Shown here: one piece after another, positions 7,874 to 14,207 of the stretch
Layout of the letters: the number at the start of each line of letters is the position of its first letter
Position numbering within the stretch: the stretch's first letter is position 1
Program-made: the position numbers and the translations under genes
NCBI GenBank assembly: GCA_035995885.1
Contig: DASYKC010000094.1
Coordinates: forward strand, 1-64,000
Length of the DNA stretch: 64,000 nucleotides
DNA from: Schlegelella_A sp035995885
GTDB taxonomy: Bacteria; Pseudomonadota; Gammaproteobacteria; Burkholderiales; Burkholderiaceae_C
Direction: 5' to 3'
The notes under the pieces: generated by a model
Databases searched by the model: none
What the model was told of the DNA's origin: nothing
Seen by the model: the letters and a program-made list of their open reading frames with translations, nothing else

Positions 7874-9213
7874 GCACGGCGACGCGACCGCGCGTCCTCG
7901 TCGTCGGCTGCGGCTTCGGCGGCATCGAGGCGGTGCGCGCGCTCTCGAAGGCGGCGGTCGAGATCACGCTCGTCGACCGCACCAACCATCACCTGTTCCA
8001 GCCGCTCCTCTATCAGGTCGCGACCGCCGGCCTGAGCGCGCCCGCCGTCAGCGCACCGATCCGCCACGCGCTCCGGCGCGAGATGGCGCACGGCAACCTG
8101 ACGGTCCTGAAGGCCGAGGTGCACGCGATCGACGTCGCCGCGCGAACCGTCACGCTCGACGACGGCGAGAAAATCGAATGGGACCACCTCGTCGTCGCCG
8201 CCGGCGCCACGCACGGCTACTTCGGCCACGACGAGTGGCAGCGCCACGCGCCAGGATTGAAGACGCTCGCCGACGCCTTCGACATCCGCGCCCGCGTCAT
8301 CGGCGCATTCGAGTGCGCCGAGCGGGCGCGCGTCGACGCCGAGCGCGACGCCTGGCTGACCTTCGTCGTCATCGGCGGCGGCCCGACCGGCGTCGAGATG
8401 GCGGGAACGATGAGCGAGATCGCCCAGCACACGCTCGACCGCGAGTTCCGCCGCATCGACCCGAAGCGGACGCGCGTGATCCTGCTCGAGGGCTCGCCGC
8501 GCATCCTCGGCACCTTCGTGGCGAAGCAGTCGGAGCGTGCGCGCAGGCAGCTCGAGCGGCTCGGCGTCGACGTGCGCACCGAGTCGAAGGTGACCGGGAT
8601 CGACGCCGACGGCGTCGCCTACGACAGCGCGACGAGCGGCGGCAGCGAGCGGATCGCTGCACGCACCGTGATCTGGGCCGCGGGCGTCGCCGGGTCGCCG
8701 CTCGGCGCCGAGCTCGCCCGCGGCAGCGGCGCGACGCTCGACCGCGCCGGCCGCGTCGTCGTCGCGCCCGACCTGAGCCTGCCCGGTCACCCCGAGATCT
8801 CGGTCGTCGGCGATCTCGCTGCCGCGCTCAGCCACGGCCCGAAAGGAACGTCGCCGGTGCCCGGCGTCAGCCCGGCGGCCAAGCAGATGGGGCGCACGGC
8901 CGCCGCCAACATCGTGCGCAGGATCGCGGGCGAATCGACGCTCGCCTTCCGCTACCGCGACTACGGCAACCTGGCGACGGTCGGCCGCAAGGCCGCAGTC
9001 GTCGAGCTCGCCCTGCCGCCGCTCGGCACACTGCGTTTCAGCGGCCTCGCGGCATGGCTCTTCTGGCTCTTCGCCCACATCTATTTCCTGATCGGCTTCC
9101 GCAACCGGCTGATGGTGATGGTCGACTGGGCCTGGGCGTACTTCACGTACGAGCGCGGCGCGCGCGTCGTCGCCGAGCCGACGTCGCTGCAGGCGCCGCC
9201 GCCGCGCTTCTAA
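7870..9213 (+). CDS. ndh: Type II NADH dehydrogenase (NDH-2), FAD-dependent
   Basis: 447 aa, the usual NDH-2 length. It has two dinucleotide-binding folds: the FAD motif VLVVGCGFGGIEAVRAL at residues 9-25 and the NADH motif FVVIGGGPTGVEMAG at about 170. TNHHLFQPLLYQVATAGLS is diagnostic for the family, as is the GDLA motif that binds FAD near 315. A hydrophobic/aromatic C-terminus (LAAWLFWLFAHIYFLIGFRN) serves as membrane attachment. It passes electrons from NADH to quinone without pumping protons. The ATG overlaps the stop of the TAXI-protein gene, so both are made from one message. Confidence 0.94.
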   Translation: MSTATRPRVLVVGCGFGGIEAVRALSKAAVEITLVDRTNHHLFQPLLYQVATAGLSAPAVSAPIRHALRREMAHGNLTVLKAEVHAIDVAARTVTLDDGEKIEWDHLVVAAGATHGYFGHDEWQRHAPGLKTLADAFDIRARVIGAFECAERARVDAERDAWLTFVVIGGGPTGVEMAGTMSEIAQHTLDREFRRIDPKRTRVILLEGSPRILGTFVAKQSERARRQLERLGVDVRTESKVTGIDADGVAYDSATSGGSERIAARTVIWAAGVAGSPLGAELARGSGATLDRAGRVVVAPDLSLPGHPEISVVGDLAAALSHGPKGTSPVPGVSPAAKQMGRTAAANIVRRIAGESTLAFRYRDYGNLATVGRKAAVVELALPPLGTLRFSGLAAWLFWLFAHIYFLIGFRNRLMVMVDWAWAYFTYERGARVVAEPTSLQAPPPRF

Positions 9214-9241
9214 ACTGCGTCTTCAGCACGAAAGGCATCGC

Positions 9242-11053
9242 ATGGACACGCGCACCTCGCCGGCCCGGCTTCGCATCGAACGGATCCAGGAGGCGCTCGG
9301 CGACGCGGGCTGCGCCGCCGTCGTCATCCCGTCGAGCGACCCGCATCTGTCCGAGTACCTGCCCGAGCGCTGGCAGGCGCGCCAGTGGGCGTCGGGCTTC
9401 ACCGGCTCGGTGGCGACGTTGATCGTCACGACCGAGCGCGCCGCGCTGTTCGCCGACAGCCGCTACTGGGTGCAGGCCGAGCGCCAGCTCGCCGGCAGCG
9501 GCATCGAGCTGGTCCGGATCCCGACGCCGGCCGGGGCGCAGCACGTCGACTGGCTGTGCGCGAACGTCGCCCGCGGCGCGACCGTCGCCGTCGACGGCAG
9601 CGTCCTCGGCCTGGCGGCGGCGCGCCAGCTGCGCGACACGCTGGCTCGCTGCGACATCGTGTTGCGCAGCGACGTCGACGTCGTCGCCGCGGCGTGGCCC
9701 GATCGCCCGACGATGCCGTCGGCGCCGATCTACGAGCACACCGGCCGCGAGGCGCCGCACGGGCGCGCCGGCAAGCTCGAGCAGGTGCGCGCGGCGATGC
9801 GTGACGCCGGCGCGACGCACCACCTGATCTCGACCGTCGACGACATCGCCTGGCTCTTGAACCTGCGCGGCGCCGACGTCGGCTACAACCCGGTCTTCCT
9901 CGCCCACCTGCTGCTCGATGCGACCGGCACGACGCTCTTCGTCGGCGCCGGCAAGATCGATGCGGCGCTTGCCGCCGCGCTCGCCGCCGACGGCGTTCGC
10001 ATCGCCCCGTACGAAGGCGTCGCGAGCGCGCTCGCCGCGCTGCCGGCGGCGGCGCGCCTGCTCGTCGACCCGCGCCGAACGACGCTCGGCCTGGTCGAGC
10101 AGAGCCGCGCGACGCGAATCGAGGCGATCAACCCGAGCACGCTCGCCAAGAGCCGGAAGACCGCGGCCGAGGCCGAGAACGTGCGCCGGGCGATGGTCGA
10201 GGACGGCATCGCGATGTGCGAGTTCTACGCCTGGTTCGAGGCACAGCTCGCCGACCCGGCGCGGCGCACGCCGATCACCGAAGTGACGATCGACGAGAAG
10301 CTCGCCGAGGCGCGCGCGCGCCGGCCGGGCTACGTCGGCCCGAGCTTCGCGACGATCGCCGCGTTCAACGCCAACGGCGCGATGCCGCACTACCGGGCGA
10401 CGCCGGAATCGCACGCGACGATCGAAGGCGACGGCCTGCTCCTGATCGACTCGGGCGCGCAGTACCTCGGCGGCACGACCGACATCACGCGCATGTGGCC
10501 GATCGGCCGCATCAGCGGGGCGCAGCGGCGCGACGTGACCACCGTCCTGCGCGGCACGATGGCGCTGAGTCGGGCGCGCTTCCCGCGCGGCACGCCGGCG
10601 CCGATGCTCGACGCGATCGCGCGCGTGCCGCTCTGGGAGAACGGCCTCGACTACGGCCACGGCACCGGCCACGGCGTCGGCTACTTCCTCAACGTCCACG
10701 AGGGGCCGCAGACGATCTCGCGCGTCGTCGCCGAGCCGGCGATGGCGATGCAGCCGGGCATGATCACGAGCGTGGAGCCGGGCGTGTACCGGCCCGGCCA
10801 GTGGGGCGTTCGGGTGGAGAACCTCGTCCTCAACGTCGCCGCGACGAGCGTCGGCAGCGAGTTCGGCGAGTTCCTCGAGTTCGAGACGCTGACGCTCTGC
10901 CCGATCGACACGCGCTGCATCGATCCGGCATTGCTCCGGAGCGACGAGATCGCCTGGCTCGACGGCTATCACGCGATGGTCGCGGAGCGGCTCGCGCCCG
11001 GACTCGACGGCGCCGCCCTCGCTTGGCTGCGCCTGCGCACGGCGCCGATCTGA
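9242..11053 (+). CDS. Long-form Xaa-Pro aminopeptidase (aminopeptidase P, M24B)
   Basis: 603 aa, the long form with two creatinase-like N-terminal domains (about 1-150 and 160-310) before the pita-bread catalytic domain; E. coli PepP is about 440 aa. Metal ligands are all visible: Asp403 (LLIDSGAQY), Asp414 (TTDITRMW), His477 (GHGTGHGVG), Glu512 (SVEPGVY) and Glu526 (RVENLVL). It removes N-terminal residues before proline, probably in the cytoplasm, since no signal peptide is seen. The gene follows ndh by 28 bp on the same strand. The start matches the conserved beginning of the first creatinase domain. Confidence 0.93.
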   Translation: MDTRTSPARLRIERIQEALGDAGCAAVVIPSSDPHLSEYLPERWQARQWASGFTGSVATLIVTTERAALFADSRYWVQAERQLAGSGIELVRIPTPAGAQHVDWLCANVARGATVAVDGSVLGLAAARQLRDTLARCDIVLRSDVDVVAAAWPDRPTMPSAPIYEHTGREAPHGRAGKLEQVRAAMRDAGATHHLISTVDDIAWLLNLRGADVGYNPVFLAHLLLDATGTTLFVGAGKIDAALAAALAADGVRIAPYEGVASALAALPAAARLLVDPRRTTLGLVEQSRATRIEAINPSTLAKSRKTAAEAENVRRAMVEDGIAMCEFYAWFEAQLADPARRTPITEVTIDEKLAEARARRPGYVGPSFATIAAFNANGAMPHYRATPESHATIEGDGLLLIDSGAQYLGGTTDITRMWPIGRISGAQRRDVTTVLRGTMALSRARFPRGTPAPMLDAIARVPLWENGLDYGHGTGHGVGYFLNVHEGPQTISRVVAEPAMAMQPGMITSVEPGVYRPGQWGVRVENLVLNVAATSVGSEFGEFLEFETLTLCPIDTRCIDPALLRSDEIAWLDGYHAMVAERLAPGLDGAALAWLRLRTAPI

Positions 11054-11091
11054 GGCCGCGGCGGCCGCACGCGCGGCGCGGGCGCCGAAGG

Positions 11092-11176
11092 TTCGTCGCG
11101 CATCCGTGCGGCTCGTCCGGCCGAGCGGCGGCTTCGTCGCAAAGCGCTGTCGGCGCGGCGGTGCGGTGCCTAGAGT
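11092..11176 (+). promoter_or_regulatory. Upstream region shared with the second microprotein gene (copy 1)
   Basis: This stretch aligns without gaps to 13754-13838. Conserved blocks are TTCGTCG at 11092, CTCGTCC at 11112, CTTCGTCGCAA at 11132, GGCTG/CGCTG-type bases after it, and TGCCTA at 11167. The three TCGTC cores are 20-21 bp apart, about two helical turns. TGCC plus TAGAGT could be an extended -10; no good -35 is seen, so an activator is likely. The ATG follows 40 bp after the -10. Confidence 0.6.
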
Positions 11177-11214
11177 TCGCTCCAACGAACCCGCACCTGC
11201 TTCAGGAGCCCGCC

Positions 11215-11394
11215 ATGATCAGCCGCCTCACCGCTTCCGCCGCCGTCTTCGCCATCCTCGCCACGGCCGGCCTCGGCTTCGCCGCGGAAGCGCCCCAATC
11301 CGCCGCGGCCCGGCGCGTCGCACCCGCGGCCTCGCTGCCGACGATCGTCCTGCCGACCGTCGTCGTGACCGGCAAGCGCCAGCCGCGCAGCTGA
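11215..11394 (+). CDS. Small secreted protein with a TonB-box-like motif (paralogue 1)
   Basis: 59 aa, not a family I can name. Residues 1-23 form a clear Sec signal peptide (cut near GFA/AEA). The mature peptide is only about 36 residues and ends in LPTIVLPTVVVTGKRQPRS. TVVVTG is the TonB-box consensus normally found just after the signal peptide of TonB-dependent outer-membrane receptors, but here no barrel follows. CAGGAGCC gives a good ribosome-binding site 6 bases before the ATG. The gene at 13884 encodes a longer relative with two copies of the motif and a matching upstream region, which argues strongly that this short frame is real. Confidence 0.75.
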   Translation: MISRLTASAAVFAILATAGLGFAAEAPQSAAARRVAPAASLPTIVLPTVVVTGKRQPRS

Positions 11395-11397
11395 ACC

Positions 11398-11421
11398 CCC
11401 GGGCCCGCTGACGGGCCCGGG
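11398..11421 (+). terminator. Strong stem-loop after the first microprotein gene
   Basis: A perfect 10-bp stem, CCCGGGCCCG and its complement around CTGA, starts 4 bases after the stop codon. A second 7-bp hairpin (GCCGGCA/TGCCGGC, 11421-11438) follows at once. There is no T-tract, so it may protect the 3' end or assist Rho rather than be an intrinsic terminator. The remaining gap to 11650 holds the palindrome at 11563 and nothing else I recognise. Confidence 0.5.
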
Positions 11422-11562
11422 CCGGCAAGGCTGCCGGCCGCGCACGCGGCGTTGCCAAAGCGTGCATTTTCAACGACGACGGTCCTCAAGAACCGGCGCC
11501 TGCCCGGCAAGCCGATAGTCTGCCGCGGCGCCTGACCCCGAATCCCGGTCGAAGGTGCTCAA

Positions 11563-11580
11563 GGTACCGCGCGCGGTACC
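11563..11580. promoter_or_regulatory. Perfect 18-bp palindrome upstream of the GGDEF-EAL gene
   Basis: GGTACCGCGCGCGGTACC is self-complementary over all 18 bases and lies 70 bp before the ATG of the GGDEF-EAL gene. A perfect palindrome of this length outside a gene is a good operator candidate for a dimeric regulator. The copy of the word ggtgctc on each side (11554 and 11596) may be chance. Confidence 0.5.
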
Positions 11581-11650
11581 GAAATGAACGAGTCGGTGCT
11601 CCCGCGGGGGGATCACTCGCCACCTTGCGCATGAGCGGGTCAGCTCCTTC

Positions 11651-13711
11651 ATGAACCTCCTGGATAGCCACCGGCTGCTGCCCTGCATCGTCGGGCTCGC
11701 GATCAGCGCGATGCTCCTGTGGCTCGCTTCGGAAATCTTCGCGGTCGCCCGTTCGCGGGGAAGGCCGTCGTCGCTGCGGCTCAAGGCCTGCGCGGTCCTG
11801 CTCGGCGGCTTCGGCCTCTGGTGGCCCGGCCACTTCCTCTCGCCCCTCGACGGCGGCAGCGTCCTCGGCGTTCCCTTCCTCGCCGGAATGCTCGCCTGGG
11901 CGCTGGCCGGGCTCGGCCTCGTCACCGCGGTCGCGGCGACGCGCAAGACCGTGCCGGCGTTCGCCGGCCTCGCCGTGGTCACGCTCCTGGTCGCCTACGC
12001 GCACTCGGTGTTCGCCACGCCGGGCCTCTTTCGCGCCACCGTCGTGCTCGGCGCCTGGGGTCCGGGCATCGCCGTCTTCTTCCTCGCCACGACCCTGGTC
12101 GGGCTGGGCGTCGAGTTCAAGGCGAGCACGAAGCTGCGCGCGCTGCGAATCGTCGGCGCGCTGCTCTGCGCCCTGCTGCTGACGGTCGCGGCGTCGGTCT
12201 CGGCCGAGACCGATCCGGCGACGGTGCCGGCATGGGCCGAAGCCCTGCTCGTCGGCGCCGTCGTCGGCCTCGCCCTGATGATGCTCGACGCGCTGCACGC
12301 CGGCGGCGGCCGCGACGACGAGCCGGCGCGGCGCACGGTCAGCGCGGCGCCGACCGTCGACAGCCTGACGCAGCTGCCGACGCGCGTCTACTTCGAGGAC
12401 CGCCTCGCTGCCGCCGCGACCAAGGCCGACGCCAACGCCACCCGCCTCGCCCTGCTCTTCATCGACCTCGACGGCTTCAAGCCGGTCAACGACACCTACG
12501 GCCATTCGATCGGCGACCTCGTCCTCGAGCAGGTCGGCCAGCGCCTGAAGGCGATGTCGCGCGGCAAGGACGTCGTCGCCCGCGTCGGCGGCGACGAGTT
12601 CCTGCTCCTGCTCAGCAACGTCACCACGCAGGAGGCGATCGCCCACGTCGCCGACCGCCTGATCCAGGGCCTGTCGCATCCCTACACCGCCGAGGGCCGC
12701 GAGGTCATGATCTCGTGCTCGGTCGGCATCGCCATGTACCCCGACGGCTGCAGCCACGCCAAGCTGATCGCCCGCGCCGACGCGGCGATGTACTCGTCGA
12801 AGCGCTCGGGCGGCGCGACGCACTGTTTCTACTCGAGCGCGATGGACGCCGACGCCGAGGCCCAGTTCGAGCTGCTGCGCGACCTCAGGAAGGCCGTCGT
12901 CGCCAAGGAGTTCGAGCTCTTCTACCAGCCGAAGATCGATGCGAAGAGCGGCAAGGTCACCGCCGTCGAGGCGCTGCTGCGCTGGAAGCACCCGACGCGC
13001 GGCCTGCTCCTGCCGAGCACCTTCATCCCGATCGCCGAGCGCTTCGGCCTGATCGGCGCGATCGGCAACTGGGTCATCGAGGACGCCTGCCGGCAGAGCC
13101 GCCAGTGGCGCGAGAAGGGCGTGCGCATGCGCGTCGCGATCAACCTGTCGGCCCACCAGATGCGCCAGGACGACATCGTCGAGCGCATCACCGGCGCCCT
13201 GCAGGCGCACAAGATCCACCCGTCGCTCCTGACCTGCGAGATCACCGAGTCGGCGGCGATGGAAGACACCAAGACGACGCAGACGACCTTCCGCCGCCTC
13301 GGCGAGCTCGGCACGCACCTGTCGATCGACGACTTCGGCACCGGCTACTCGAGCCTCAGCTACCTGAGGAAGCTGCCGGCCGAGGAGCTCAAGATCGACC
13401 GCAGCTTCATCCAGGACCTCGAGCACAGCGCCGACGCGCGCGCCGTCGTCGACGCCGTCATCAAGCTCGCCCACGCGCTCGGCCTCAAGGTCGTCGCCGA
13501 GGGCGTCGAGAACCAGCGCCAGCAGCAGGTGCTGGTGCAGATGGGCTGCGACGAATTGCAGGGGTTCCTGTTCGCCAAGCCGATGTCGGCGCGGGCGCTG
13601 ATGCTCTGGGCGGTCAACGACCGCTCGGAAGGCTCCGAGGTGTTCAAGCCCTCGCTCTTCGACGAGACGCGTCAATCCGACGCGCCGGCGGAGGCGGTCC
13701 GACGCGCCTGA
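11651..13711 (+). CDS. Membrane GGDEF-EAL protein (cyclic-di-GMP synthesis/breakdown)
   Basis: 686 aa. The first 220 residues hold about six to seven hydrophobic helices, an unassigned membrane sensor. The GGDEF domain (about 235-400) has an intact GGDEF at 313-317 and an intact inhibitory RxxD site (RGKD, 304-307). The EAL domain (about 420-670) has EAL at 440-442 and DDFGTGYSSLSYL, so both activities look possible. The ATG has a weak ribosome site; a seven-codon frame starting at 11631 ends in an ATGA overlap with it, so translation may be coupled. The gene is bracketed on the same strand by the two TonB-box-like microprotein genes. Confidence 0.95.
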   Translation: MNLLDSHRLLPCIVGLAISAMLLWLASEIFAVARSRGRPSSLRLKACAVLLGGFGLWWPGHFLSPLDGGSVLGVPFLAGMLAWALAGLGLVTAVAATRKTVPAFAGLAVVTLLVAYAHSVFATPGLFRATVVLGAWGPGIAVFFLATTLVGLGVEFKASTKLRALRIVGALLCALLLTVAASVSAETDPATVPAWAEALLVGAVVGLALMMLDALHAGGGRDDEPARRTVSAAPTVDSLTQLPTRVYFEDRLAAAATKADANATRLALLFIDLDGFKPVNDTYGHSIGDLVLEQVGQRLKAMSRGKDVVARVGGDEFLLLLSNVTTQEAIAHVADRLIQGLSHPYTAEGREVMISCSVGIAMYPDGCSHAKLIARADAAMYSSKRSGGATHCFYSSAMDADAEAQFELLRDLRKAVVAKEFELFYQPKIDAKSGKVTAVEALLRWKHPTRGLLLPSTFIPIAERFGLIGAIGNWVIEDACRQSRQWREKGVRMRVAINLSAHQMRQDDIVERITGALQAHKIHPSLLTCEITESAAMEDTKTTQTTFRRLGELGTHLSIDDFGTGYSSLSYLRKLPAEELKIDRSFIQDLEHSADARAVVDAVIKLAHALGLKVVAEGVENQRQQQVLVQMGCDELQGFLFAKPMSARALMLWAVNDRSEGSEVFKPSLFDETRQSDAPAEAVRRA

Positions 13712-13753
13712 ACCGGGCGTCGGGGGCGCCCGAGCCGGCCCGGCCGGCGCTCG

Positions 13754-13838
13754 TTCGTCGCCGTCCTGCGCGCCTCGTCCTGCGAAAAACGCGCTTCGTC
13801 GCAAGCCGCTGGGAAGCCCGGCGGAGGCTGCCTACATT
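13754..13838 (+). promoter_or_regulatory. Upstream region shared with the first microprotein gene (copy 2)
   Basis: This is the partner of 11092-11176. TTCGTCG (13754), CTCGTCC (13774), CTTCGTCGCAA (13794) and TGCCTA (13829) fall at the same offsets as in copy 1 (0, 20, 40 and 75 bp). The -10 candidate is TACATT. Bases between the blocks differ, so this is conserved spacing rather than a recent duplication. Confidence 0.6.
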
Positions 13839-13883
13839 CACGTCAACGCATCGCCGGATGCGTCAGTTCACCGGGAGCCCATC

Positions 13884-14138
13884 ATGTCCGACAACATCCT
13901 TTCCGCCGTCCTGACCTTCAGCCTTCTGGCCGCTGGCACCGCAGCGGTCGGCTCGGAGATGATGGCGCAGCGCCACGCCGCCATCGAGGTGGCGACGCTG
14001 CCGACCGTGACCGTGATCGGCAAGCGCATCGCCGCCGCCGACGCCGTGACCCTGCCGATGGTCACCGTAACCGGCTGCCGCCACGCCCACACCGAGGTCG
14101 CCGTCGACGACAGCGCGATCGAGCAGCGCGTTCAATAG
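13884..14138 (+). CDS. Small secreted protein with two TonB-box-like motifs (paralogue 2)
   Basis: 84 aa, no family name known to me. A hydrophobic N-terminus (residues 5-23) looks like a signal peptide. The mature part holds an internal duplication: VATLPTVTVIGKR (about 36-48) and AVTLPMVTVTGCR (about 54-66), both close to LPTVVVTGKR of the 59-aa paralogue at 11215. The second copy has Cys in place of Lys. GGGAGCCC lies 3-10 bases before the ATG. A strong intrinsic terminator follows. Upstream it shares a three-block promoter region with the paralogue. A periplasmic peptide offering TonB-box sequences is the inference; no function is established. Confidence 0.75.
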   Translation: MSDNILSAVLTFSLLAAGTAAVGSEMMAQRHAAIEVATLPTVTVIGKRIAAADAVTLPMVTVTGCRHAHTEVAVDDSAIEQRVQ

Positions 14139-14174
14139 ACCCCTTACCCCCGGGCGCTCTCGAGCGCTCTTCGA

Positions 14175-14203
14175 CGGCCGCCCCCGGGCGGCCGTTTTCT
14201 TTT
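14175..14203 (+). terminator. Intrinsic terminator after the second microprotein gene
   Basis: An 8-bp stem, CGGCCGCC and its complement around CCCG, is followed by TTTTCTTTT. It ends 5 bp before the stop of the convergent metalloprotease gene and may slow transcription from both sides. Confidence 0.9.
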
Positions 14204-14207
14204 CCGC

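Noticed and set aside
11486..13804. Leftward open frame of 772 codons opposite the GGDEF-EAL gene
   Set aside because: Low-complexity Arg/Asp/Leu-rich shadow of a strong coding gene; no start signal or domain.
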